Shown here one piece after another: positions 44,695 through 51,620 of a stretch of DNA of 64,000 nucleotides. The notes beneath the pieces were generated by a model. The model was not told the origin of the DNA. It ran no database searches and saw only the letters and a program-made list of their open reading frames with translations. The stretch is from Candidatus Delongbacteria bacterium (GTDB lineage: Bacteria; CAIWAD01): positions 372,001 to 436,000 of the forward strand of contig JBAYTZ010000001.1 in NCBI GenBank assembly GCA_041675285.1. Reading direction: 5' to 3'. Positions within the stretch are counted from its first letter, which is position 1; every line of letters begins with the position of its first letter. Position numbers and translations under genes: made by a program.

Positions 44695-44703
44695 GGGGGC
44701 CCT

Positions 44704-44776
44704 GCGAGCGTAACTCAGTTGGTAGAGTGCCAGCTTCCCAAGCTGGTTGTCGCGAGTTCGAGCCTCGTCGCTCGCT
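44704..44776 (+). tRNA. tRNA-Gly (anticodon CCC)
   Basis: The full cloverleaf is present: acceptor GCGAGCG/CGCTCGC, D stem ACTC/GAGT, anticodon stem CCAGC/GCTGG with loop TTCCCAA (anticodon CCC, reads GGG), T stem GCGAG/CTCGT with TTCGAGC, and discriminator T, as usual for bacterial tRNA-Gly. CCA is not encoded. A terminator follows 5 bp later. Confidence 0.95.
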
Positions 44777-44781
44777 TACAA

Positions 44782-44806
44782 AAAGGCCGCCCTTGAGGCG
44801 GCCTTT
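44782..44806 (+). terminator. Terminator after tRNA-Gly
   Basis: AAAGGCCGCC (44782-44791), loop CTTGA, GGCGGCCTTT (44797-44806). The stem also reads AAAG...CTTT from the minus strand and could terminate the convergent oadB unit. Confidence 0.85.
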
Positions 44807-44843
44807 GTCGTGTGCTGCGCGGCGCGTCCGCGCGGCGCGGGCC

Positions 44844-44996
44844 TTATTCGCCCGCGGCCGGTTTGGCGGGGAAGAGCTTGATCAGGCCTTCGATGATCGC
44901 GTAGAACACGCCCATGAAGACGAACAGCCCCAGCATGCCGTTCAGGGTCACCCAGACGGCGCACTTCAGCACCCAGATCGCATGTGCATCCAGCAT
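44844..44996 (-). CDS. Minimal OadG-like gamma subunit of a Na+-pumping decarboxylase
   Basis: A 50-residue protein, too short for most gene finders. It starts MLDAHAIWVLKCAVWVTLNG, has one membrane helix (GMLGLFVFMGVFYAIIEGLI), and then a short tail KLFPAKPAAGE. AGGAGA lies 7 bp before the ATG. It follows oadB by 9 bp on the same strand. Oxaloacetate/methylmalonyl-CoA decarboxylase gamma subunits are small one-helix proteins that hold the complex together; size, helix position and location match. The Pro/Ala-rich tail of usual OadG is reduced. Confidence 0.75.
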   Translation of the reverse strand: MLDAHAIWVLKCAVWVTLNGMLGLFVFMGVFYAIIEGLIKLFPAKPAAGE

Positions 44997-45005
44997 GAGA
45001 GTCTC

Positions 45006-46127
45006 CTAACTCACCAGGGCCAGGATCAGCCCGCCGGCGATGACGCTGCCGATCTGGCCCGACACATTGGCGCTCACCGCGTACATCAGCAGATAATTCG
45101 TGGGATCTTCCTTCAGGCCCATGGTGTGGATCACCCGGGCCGACATGGGGAAGGCCGAAATGCCCGTGGCCCCGATCATCGGGTTGATTTTCCGCTTGAG
45201 GAAGAGGTTGAGCAGCTTGGCGAACAGCACGCCGCCCGCCGTGTCGAAGACGAAGGCCACCAGCCCCATGGCGATGATGAACAAGGTGGCGGGGGTCAGG
45301 AACTGCTCGGCGCTCATGGTGGCCGCGATGGTGATGCCCAAGAGCAGGGTTACCAGGCTGGCCAGCTCGTTTTGCGCGGCCAGGGAGAGCTTGTTCAGCA
45401 CGCCGCATTCGCGCACCAGGTTGCCGAACATCAGGAAGCCGATCAGCGCCACGCTGGTGGGCGCGATCAGGCCGGCCAGCACGGTGACGACGATGGGGAA
45501 GAGGATCAGCACCGTCCGCGAGACCTGGCGGGCGGGCGCGTCCATCCGGATCCGCCGTTCGGCCGGCGTGGTGAGCAGGCGGATCACCGGCGGCTGGATG
45601 ATGGGCACCAGCGCCATGTAGCTGTAGGCCGCCACGGAGATCGGCCCCAGCAGATGTTTGGCGAAGCGCGTGGCCACGTAGATCGAGGTGGGGCCGTCGG
45701 CGGACCCGATGATCCCGATGGAGGCCGCCTCTTTCAAATCGAAGCCGAACAGCGTGGCCACCATCATGGTGAAGAAGATCCCGAACTGGGCCGCCGCGCC
45801 GAACAGCATCAGCTGGGGCATGCGAAAGAGCGGCGAGAAGTCGATCATCGCCCCGATGGCCACGAAGATCAGCAGGGGGAAGATCTCCGTCAGGATGCCA
45901 AAGCGGAACAGCAGGCTTAAGGCGCCTTCGATGTGCTGTCCGTCCACCACCTGATCCAGCGCCGCCGAGAAGGGGATGTTGGCCAGAATGGCCCCGAACC
46001 CGATGGGCAGCAGCAACCCGGGTTCATATTCCTTTTTGATGGCCAGGTAGATCAGCACCCCGCCCACCAGCATCATCACCAATTGGTCCCAGCGCAGGGC
46101 GGTCAGCCCCGCGAACAAGCCATCCAT
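45006..46127 (-). CDS. oadB: Na+-translocating decarboxylase beta subunit OadB
   Basis: 373-residue membrane protein that couples decarboxylation of carboxybiotin to Na+ export. Family landmarks: EYEPGLLLPIGFGAILANIP, IFPLLIFVAIGAMIDFSPL, GSADGPTSIYVA with the conserved Asp144 (the essential Asp in OadB), GFLMFGNLVRECGV, KINPMIGATGISAFPMSARV and SANVSGQIGSVIAGG. It forms a two-gene unit with the small gamma subunit. The alpha (carboxyltransferase) subunit is not in the window; the nearest biotin carrier is at 11987-12478. Confidence 0.93.
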   Translation of the reverse strand: MDGLFAGLTALRWDQLVMMLVGGVLIYLAIKKEYEPGLLLPIGFGAILANIPFSAALDQVVDGQHIEGALSLLFRFGILTEIFPLLIFVAIGAMIDFSPLFRMPQLMLFGAAAQFGIFFTMMVATLFGFDLKEAASIGIIGSADGPTSIYVATRFAKHLLGPISVAAYSYMALVPIIQPPVIRLLTTPAERRIRMDAPARQVSRTVLILFPIVVTVLAGLIAPTSVALIGFLMFGNLVRECGVLNKLSLAAQNELASLVTLLLGITIAATMSAEQFLTPATLFIIAMGLVAFVFDTAGGVLFAKLLNLFLKRKINPMIGATGISAFPMSARVIHTMGLKEDPTNYLLMYAVSANVSGQIGSVIAGGLILALVS

Positions 46128-46313
46128 CGCGTCTCTCCCAGCTTGCCAACTCTGTCGCGGGGCGCTCTGGACCCGCCGGCCCCAAGGTAGGTGTCAACAT
46201 TCTAACATGCCGGAAGCTGGCCCAATCCTTCAGCCCGAATGGAACACTGTGCGCCCGTGACTATGTGGTGATCAGCTTTCCATCCAGGAGCATCTGTCCA
46301 CCCTGGGCGCAAG

Positions 46314-46347
46314 AAAACGGGCAGGAAGCCGTCAAGCCTCCTGCCCG
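46314..46347 (-). terminator. Rho-independent terminator of the T9SS cargo gene
   Basis: Read on the minus strand, CGGGCAGGA (46347-46339) pairs with TCCTGCCCG (46326-46318) around a GC-containing loop, and TTTTC follows at 46317-46313. It lies 30 bp after the stop at 46377. Confidence 0.85.
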
Positions 46348-46376
46348 CAGAGTTCAGCGCAATGCCCAGGCGGGGA

Positions 46377-47210
46377 TTACTTCACCAGGACCATTTTGCG
46401 CGTCTCCACCTGGCCCTGGGCCTCCAGCGTGTAGTAGTAGACGCCGGACGGCAGGCCGTTGGCCTCGAAGCGCACGCTGGTCTCGCCGCGGGCGGCCAGA
46501 CCGTTCCAGAGCTCGGCCACTTCCGCGCCCCGCAGGTCGTACACGGTCAAGCGGACCGGCGCGACCTCGCTCAGGCTGAAGCGGATTTCCGTGCTCGGGT
46601 TGAAGGGGTTGGGGGCGTTCTGCTCCAGGCTGAACAGCTGGGGCTGCTCCTCGGCGCCGACGAAGATGCCCGTGGCGTCGGTCTCGACGTTGTCGATCAC
46701 CCAGTAGTTGCCCGAATCGTGGACGATCACGTAGGCGATGTAGCTGCCGCTGGGGGCGTCCACGTGCAGGCGACCGGGACCGTTCTCGTTGCTGTTCAGG
46801 AAGCGCAGATTGGGGCCGCCGGCGTCCATGTCGATCATCACGTCATTGACGTCATAGGCTTCCAGGTAGAAGTTGCTGTAGGCGCTGTAGCCGATCTCGA
46901 AGTAGGTGGCGTCGGCGTTGTCCACGGTGATCTTGCCGTAGCTGGAGTTCTGCGTGGCCCAGGCGCCCACGCTGTCGTTGATCCAGTACTCGCCGCCCCA
47001 GGCGCCGCTGGGGTAGCTGGAGCAGTTGTAGAGCTGCCCGTCCAGGTACACCCAGGGATCTCCCAGGTCGTTTTCGAAGGACACGCCGTTGTAGGACAGG
47101 ATTTGCTGCCCGTCCTGGCCCAGCCCCATCTCAAAGGTGAACAGATAGGCGGATGCGCTGCTGCACAGGCCGGCGATCGCCATCAGGGAAAGAACCTGCT
47201 TCATGCTCAT
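46377..47210 (-). CDS. Secreted protein with C-terminal type IX secretion (Por) sorting domain
   Basis: 277 residues from the ATG at 47210, which has AAAGGAG 7 bp upstream; the open frame continues 116 codons upstream without family-like sequence. The signal peptide is MKQVLSLMAIAGLCSSASA. The mature part (about 25-190) is a beta-rich jelly-roll-like domain with many Tyr/Asn/Asp (FEMGLGQDGQQILSYNGVSF...). The C-terminal 75 residues are a T9SS sorting domain: LEQNAPNPFNPSTEIRFSL, LTVYDLRGAEVAEL, GLPSGVYYYTLEA and TRKMVLVK. The protein should be exported across the outer membrane and attached or released. Substrate unknown. Confidence 0.85.
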   Translation of the reverse strand: MSMKQVLSLMAIAGLCSSASAYLFTFEMGLGQDGQQILSYNGVSFENDLGDPWVYLDGQLYNCSSYPSGAWGGEYWINDSVGAWATQNSSYGKITVDNADATYFEIGYSAYSNFYLEAYDVNDVMIDMDAGGPNLRFLNSNENGPGRLHVDAPSGSYIAYVIVHDSGNYWVIDNVETDATGIFVGAEEQPQLFSLEQNAPNPFNPSTEIRFSLSEVAPVRLTVYDLRGAEVAELWNGLAARGETSVRFEANGLPSGVYYYTLEAQGQVETRKMVLVK

Positions 47211-47575
47211 GGTCGCTCCTTTTCTGGGGCCGTCCGCTGCTTCGCACAGGACAAGCACGGCCCGTGGGTGTGGTCGTGGCGGAGGACTCCAGCCCGCCGA
47301 CGTCCCGCTCCCGACAAGACAAGAGACATGGACCGGACAAGCGGCTGAAGTGCATCGAATGCTGGTTGAATCGTGTGTGAGATTGCCAATTCCCTGCCGG
47401 CAGACCGACTCCCGGCAGGCCAGCCCTTCGGTGCAAAGTCCGTGCCCACCCCCAGGGCTCAGCCTAAACAATTGACAGTGAAGAACTTGATGCCCGGCTC
47501 GACGCGGCGGATCCACCCATCTGTTCAATTCCGCGCTGCATTTCGCCGGATTTCGCACACCCAGGGTTGTGGACC
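47211..47575. other. Intergenic stretch with a hairpin; no gene seen
   Basis: Upstream region of the T9SS cargo gene. It contains an 8-bp inverted repeat CCTGCCGG...CCGGCAGG (about 47391-47418) followed on the plus strand by CGGTGCAAAGTCCG and AGCCC...GGGCT arms. Frames open here do not resemble any family. The minus-strand leader of the 46377-47210 gene probably lies in it. Confidence 0.5.
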
Positions 47576-47956
47576 TTAGGAGTGGCTGTGGCCGTGGGCA
47601 TAGTGACCGCTGCAGGCCTGGCCCGGGAGCATGGGGGCCAATGTGCCCGCTTGGAAGGCGCTCAACACTTCACCGGCGGTGGCGTGCGCGGACATATAGA
47701 CGCGGATTCCCGCCGCGTCCAGCTTGCCCAGCGCGCCCATGCCGATGCCACCCACGACCAGCGCGTCGAAGGTCTCACCCTGCAACGCCTGCAGGGGCAT
47801 GCACATGCCATGGGCGTGATGTTGGTTGCCGTTGACAACGGCGCGGCAGGCTCCGTTCTCAACGGTTACGAAGAGAAAGGCCGGGGCCGAACCGAAATGG
47901 GAGCAAACCGGGCTGTCCAGCGCCTGGTCCGCGTCGATGGGGATGCAGAGGATCAT
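47576..47956 (-). CDS. NifX/NifB-type dinitrogenase cofactor-binding-domain protein
   Basis: 126 residues matching the small iron-molybdenum-cluster-binding family: MILCIPIDADQALDSPVCSHFGSAPAFLFV at the N-terminus, then HHAHGMCMPLQAL, DALVVGGIGMGALGKLDAAGIRV and a His-rich tail (SGHYAHGHSHS). Outside nitrogenase operons these stand-alone proteins are common but of unclear role. It lies 59 bp after the DUF134 gene on the same strand, its frequent partner. Confidence 0.85.
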   Translation of the reverse strand: MILCIPIDADQALDSPVCSHFGSAPAFLFVTVENGACRAVVNGNQHHAHGMCMPLQALQGETFDALVVGGIGMGALGKLDAAGIRVYMSAHATAGEVLSAFQAGTLAPMLPGQACSGHYAHGHSHS

Positions 47957-48015
47957 CGCAGGGTTCCTTGTTATAGAAGTGGGCGGGAACGGGGAGGAGA
48001 GTTCCGGCTCCCCGC

Positions 48016-48348
48016 TCAGCCGCCCGGTGTGTCGTGCAAGCGGCAGCAGCGGCGCTCCGTCATGGTCACGGGGCCGCCTTCGATGCGCAGCGCCTTGCCA
48101 TGCACCAGGGCGTCGGCCACCTTGCGGTGGGCCGCCTCGAGGATGCGACCGAAGGTGGCGCGCGAGACTCCCATCCGCAGGGCCGCGTCCTCCTGGTACA
48201 GGCCGTCAAGGTCTGCCAGGCGCAGGGCCTCGAACTCGTCCAGGGTCATCGCCACCTGCTCCAGCTCGCAGAGCGGCAGGCCCTGGGGCTTGAAGAGCGC
48301 CGCGGCGGGTTGGCCAGCGATGCGTCGACGGCAAGGGGGTCGTGACAT
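48016..48348 (-). CDS. DUF134 (UPF0251) DNA-binding protein
   Basis: 110 residues from the ATG at 48348, chosen because CCAGGAGG sits just upstream; the open frame extends 41 codons further without family-like sequence. The pattern MSRPPCRRRI...FKPQG, LEQVAMTLDEFEALRLADLDGLYQEDAALRMGVSRATFGRILEAAHRKVADALVHGKALRIEGG is that of DUF134, a sigma-region-4-like HTH family. A CCRLH Cys pair lies near the C-terminus. It probably regulates itself and the downstream NifX-like gene. Confidence 0.88.
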   Translation of the reverse strand: MSRPPCRRRIAGQPAAALFKPQGLPLCELEQVAMTLDEFEALRLADLDGLYQEDAALRMGVSRATFGRILEAAHRKVADALVHGKALRIEGGPVTMTERRCCRLHDTPGG

Positions 48349-48711
48349 CGTTCCTCCTGGAGCGCTAATAATGGGCATATGATCATAAATCGCAAGCAAC
48401 TGAGACGTTCCGTCGATGCCGAACTGGCTCAGTGACGCCTGCCACGGCGCTGGGAGCACGCATCCGGCCACGTGCGACCCTCCCGGGCCTACCGTTGCCC
48501 ACCGGGGACGGCCCGATGTTGCGGTTTAGTCGCATGCGGCTCGCCACCGGGCTCTCCACTATCAGGCCGATGCCCGCCGGGACCTTCAGCCTGGGCGCCG
48601 TGGCATGCAATGACCGCCCCTCAGACTGCGGCCAATCGTGGCAAGTGGATCCATCGCCGGGGGCAGGGAGAACCATGACGAGCACAGGAGGCGGGGCGTG
48701 GGCGGACAACG
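48349..48711. other. Intergenic stretch upstream of the DUF134 gene; no gene seen
   Basis: A 10-bp palindrome TATGATCATA (48378-48387), about 30 bp before the DUF134 ATG, could be an operator. The rest is unremarkable. The open frame at 48383-48757 on the minus strand runs through a tRNA terminator and is not a gene. Confidence 0.5.
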
Positions 48712-48744
48712 AAAAAGGGGTCCCGGTTTCCCGGAACCCCTTTA
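48712..48744 (-). terminator. Terminator of the interrupted tRNA-Arg gene
   Basis: On the minus strand AAAGGGGTTCCGGG pairs with CCGGGACCCCTTT (one mismatch) and ends in TTTTTC. It lies 9 bp after the 3' end of the tRNA-Arg fragment and has the form of a native tRNA terminator, which marks this side as chromosomal. Confidence 0.8.
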
Positions 48745-48752
48745 TCCTCAAG

Positions 48753-48794
48753 TGCACCCAAGAGGAGTCGAACCCCTAACCTTCTGATCCGTAG
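48753..48794 (-). other. attR: 3' fragment of tRNA-Arg(ACG), island boundary
   Basis: The minus strand reads ACTACGGATCAGAAGG, then TTAGGGGTTCGACTCC and TCTTGGGTGCA. This is the 3' part of a tRNA-Arg(ACG): the anticodon loop CTACGGA, 3' anticodon arm, variable loop, T arm (AGGGG TTCGACT CCTCT), 3' acceptor strand TGGGTGC and discriminator A. The 5' half is missing: upstream of ACTACGG the sequence diverges. An integrase gene begins about 180 bp to the right. Such 3' fragments are the usual remnant of integration into a tRNA gene. Confidence 0.88.
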
Positions 48795-48976
48795 TTACAA
48801 CTCCTCCACACAAGCCCCGTCGAGACTCGTCCAGCCTTGTCCATAAAGATCAAACATATCAAAGACTTCGCCTATCTGCGCTTGTGACAGAGCCCTGAAA
48901 ACTCCATGCTCTTGCAGGCTAGTTGAGTAGACGGAAAGTAGACGGGTGGCAATGCCCGGTGTTTCCTGGAGGCAGC

Positions 48977-50146
48977 ATGCGCCGATTTCGATTTACGCAA
49001 AAGACCCTTGAAGATCTGCGGACTGACCTGCCGCGCGAGTACGTGTATGACGAGCAGATACGCCTGCTGGCCGTGATGGTCACGCGGGCCGGTTCTAAGT
49101 CATTCTACGTGCTCAAGACGCGGGAAGGAAAGAAGAAATTCGTCCGCATTGGCTCCGTAGCGGAAGTGCCAATTCCGAGGGCGAGAACCCTAGCGGCGGA
49201 AATCCTGCTGAAGGTCGCCACGGGGGAGGAGGTCGGAGCCCCAAAGGCGCGTGCCGCACGCGCTGGCGCATTCACACTGGAGGTCGCCTACCTGGAGTAC
49301 CGACGGTATTTGGAGCAGCATCGCAAGCCCAACACGATCTACCAGTTCAACCGCCAGTGGGAAAAGTTCCTAAAGCCATGGGCGGGGGACAGACCCATGA
49401 GGTCAATTCGCCGTCACGAGGTGGTTAACCTGCACCAGCAGATCGGCGAGCAGAACGGCCACCACCAAGCCAACCGCGTGATCGCCTTCCTGCGCGCCAT
49501 CATCAACCGGGCCATCCGCGAGCACGAGCTGGCCCTTGCCAACCCGGCAAACGCCATCATGTTTTACCGTGAAAACCAGCGTTCTCGCAGGCTGATGCGC
49601 GAGGAAGTTCCTGCCTTCTTTCGCTCCGTGGATGATGAGCCCAATGTGGACATCAGGGACTTTATCCTGGTGTCCTTGTTCACCGGCGCACGCAAGTCCA
49701 ACGTGCTCTCGATGCGTTGGTGTGATATCTCCCTGGACCGCGGCGTCTGGATCGTGCCAGCCAGCGACTCGAAGAACAGCAAAGAGCTGGACGTCCTCCT
49801 TTCGAAGCCCGTGTTGGACATCCTCCAGACGCGCCTGCAGCATGTGCGTGGCGAATTCGTCTTCCCGGGACGCGTCGGGCGCACGAACCAGCACATGATG
49901 GATCCCAAGATGGGCTGGTACCGGATCTGCGAGCGGGCAGGGATGACCGATCTGCACATGCACGACCTGCGCCGCAGCCTGGCCTCCTTCCAGATCGACG
50001 CCGGAACGCCGCTGGAAGTGATCCAAAAGACCCTGGGGCACGAATCCAAGACCACGACAGAGATCTACGCGAGGATGGCCTTGGAAACGGTGCGGGCCAG
50101 TGTGGAGCGTGCGGCCGAGGACATTCTGCGGGCGAAGAAGGGATGA
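48977..50146 (+). CDS. int: P4-type tyrosine integrase
   Basis: 389 residues from ATG 48977, which has CTGGAGG upstream. The N-terminal arm-binding region (about 1-85) is DUF4102-like (DEQIRLLAVMVTRAGSKSFYVL, KKFVRIGSVAEVPIPRAR), followed by a core-binding SAM-like domain (about 100-195) and the catalytic domain. All catalytic residues are visible: Arg239 in FTGARKSN, His329-x-x-Arg332 in HDLRRSL, His355 in LGHES and the nucleophile Tyr364 in TEIYARM. It should recombine at the adjacent tRNA-Arg 3' end. The gene reads away from the att site, into the island. Confidence 0.95.
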   Translation: MRRFRFTQKTLEDLRTDLPREYVYDEQIRLLAVMVTRAGSKSFYVLKTREGKKKFVRIGSVAEVPIPRARTLAAEILLKVATGEEVGAPKARAARAGAFTLEVAYLEYRRYLEQHRKPNTIYQFNRQWEKFLKPWAGDRPMRSIRRHEVVNLHQQIGEQNGHHQANRVIAFLRAIINRAIREHELALANPANAIMFYRENQRSRRLMREEVPAFFRSVDDEPNVDIRDFILVSLFTGARKSNVLSMRWCDISLDRGVWIVPASDSKNSKELDVLLSKPVLDILQTRLQHVRGEFVFPGRVGRTNQHMMDPKMGWYRICERAGMTDLHMHDLRRSLASFQIDAGTPLEVIQKTLGHESKTTTEIYARMALETVRASVERAAEDILRAKKG

Positions 50147-50164
50147 ATCATTCCACCGGCACAC

Positions 50165-50350
50165 CACCAGCGCGACTTGGCATCCTTCTGATCAACGCCG
50201 GCACGCCGCTGTAAGTGTTACAAAAGACCAAGTGACCACTGAGATCTGCGTCAGACTGCGTTGGATCCCGTTCGGGCGAGTGTCGAGAGGGCGGCAGAAG
50301 AGATGCTGCGGCAAGCGAAAGCACCCAAAGAAACCGACCTCACTGCTTGA
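50165..50350 (+). pseudogene. Decayed C-terminus of a second integrase
   Basis: The DNA from about 50165 parallels the last 150-180 bp of the intact integrase (e.g. INAGTPL then a stop, LQKTK, TEI, VRASVERAAEEMLRQAK), but with in-frame stops, loss of the LGHES block and a frameshift. It ends in a plausible original stop at 50348-50350. It is a diverged paralogue rather than a recent duplication, since many positions differ. It suggests an earlier element inserted at the same site. Confidence 0.75.
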
Positions 50351-50416
50351 TCCTCCACCACAAGGCAGCAGGGGGGCCGGCCAGCACAATATACTGGCCG
50401 GCCGCACCCAGTTGGC

Positions 50417-51487
50417 TCAGTTCTGTGCCCGGAAGACGACTCCATTCGGTGTGTTACCCACGTTGATGGTATGCAGCACCGCGTGCGAATTCACATCCAC
50501 CACGCACACCGTACCCGCGCCCTGATTGCTGATGTAGGCCTTGCCAGCGCCGTCAAACGCAATCGCGTGCGCGCCCATCCCAGTTGGCGTTTCCCCCAGG
50601 CGATCGTCCGCATCTGCATTGAAGAACACGACTTGGCCATGGTCCGCGTCCGTCACCCAGAGCTCGCCATTGGGGGCCAGCGCCGCCATGCCGGGAGTGA
50701 AGCCCAGGTTGTAGGTGTGATGCATTGTCATGCTCATGGCGTCCATGACCATGATCGTCATCGAGTGTTCGCAGTCGACGTACATCATGCCATTAGCGCC
50801 CGGCCAAGCACCCACTGGGTCCTCACCCACGGGCAGGGTCTCGAGAACCGCGCGGCTTGCCACGTCAATGATCGTGACGGTGTTGGAGCCTGTGTTGGCC
50901 ACAAAAGCGCGCATGCCGTCCGGGCTGAAGGTCACCTCTGCCGGCATGTTCCCCACCGGGATCTCCGCCAGGATGTCCAAGGACTCGGCGTCAAGGACCA
51001 GGACGCTCCCAGGCATGGTCATCTGGGAAGTCCAGAGCTCGGTTCCATCGGGTGATGGTGTCACGTTGTGATTGGGCGCCGGCAATTGGCAGGAGGCCAG
51101 CATGGCCCCTGTGTGCGCGTCCATCACCATCACGGTTCCATGAACTCCGTGTTGCATGCCATCATCCCCATGCCCCATGCTCAAGTCGTAGCCAGGTGCG
51201 GAAACGACCAGCTTGGAGCGATCAGGACTTAGGTAGCCATGATGGATGTAATTGACGCCGCTTAGCTCGATGGTGCCGGTGACCGCCTGTGTGGTCGTGT
51301 TGATGACCGAGATCGAGCTTTCGGCTCCATTGAGGACGAACACAGCGTCGTAGGTGATGGAGGCGATCGGCGTGCTGGCGGGGCCGTCGGTCCCATCATC
51401 CCCCGATTCGCAGCCCATCAATAGCGTCGCCAGCGCGATGGGTGCGGCCCACAGCGCGGCCTTCCTGAGGCGAAGGGAGCTGAACAT
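50417..51487 (-). CDS. YVTN/YncE-type beta-propeller lipoprotein, Met/His-rich
   Basis: 356 residues from the ATG at 51487 (AAGGAAG upstream). A lipoprotein signal ends at LLMGC with Cys26. The rest is a seven-blade-type propeller with YVTN repeats (VFVLNGAESSISVINTTTQAV, AFVANTGSNTVTIIDVASRAV, AYISNQGAGTVCVVDVNSHAV). Two loops are strikingly rich in Met and His: about 104-125 (SMGHGDDGMQHGVHG) and about 234-257 (DAMSMTMHH region). It is the last gene of the copper-efflux series, so a periplasmic copper- or silver-binding role is plausible. Family members elsewhere have varied, mostly unknown roles. Confidence 0.82.
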   Translation of the reverse strand: MFSSLRLRKAALWAAPIALATLLMGCESGDDGTDGPASTPIASITYDAVFVLNGAESSISVINTTTQAVTGTIELSGVNYIHHGYLSPDRSKLVVSAPGYDLSMGHGDDGMQHGVHGTVMVMDAHTGAMLASCQLPAPNHNVTPSPDGTELWTSQMTMPGSVLVLDAESLDILAEIPVGNMPAEVTFSPDGMRAFVANTGSNTVTIIDVASRAVLETLPVGEDPVGAWPGANGMMYVDCEHSMTIMVMDAMSMTMHHTYNLGFTPGMAALAPNGELWVTDADHGQVVFFNADADDRLGETPTGMGAHAIAFDGAGKAYISNQGAGTVCVVDVNSHAVLHTINVGNTPNGVVFRAQN

Positions 51488-51620
51488 GTCTCTTCCTTTC
51501 AATATTAGGGCGAACTACTTTTGTGTATTTCGCCAAACTTCAAGACCAATCGAATTCAAAGCTTCACTAACACATGGCACGATGCCAGGCCACGCTCCTT
51601 CAGCGTGATCCCTGACGGGG

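Noticed and set aside
44646..45920. 424-codon plus-strand frame starting before tRNA-Gly
   Set aside because: It runs through the tRNA and terminator and antisense to oadB; composition is His/Gln/Asp shadow sequence.
47400..47470. Cyclic-di-GMP (GEMM) or cobalamin riboswitch
   Set aside because: Only short words match; GEMM lacks GGGCAAACC and the cobalamin core lacks GCCACTG; no gene follows on that strand.
48383..48757. 124-codon minus-strand frame beside the att site
   Set aside because: It overlaps the tRNA fragment and its terminator; the sequence is what tRNA-terminator DNA encodes by chance.
51591..51607. CACGCT-CCTTC-AGCGTG hairpin between the kinase and propeller genes as terminator
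   Set aside because: No T-run on either side; insufficient to split the operon.
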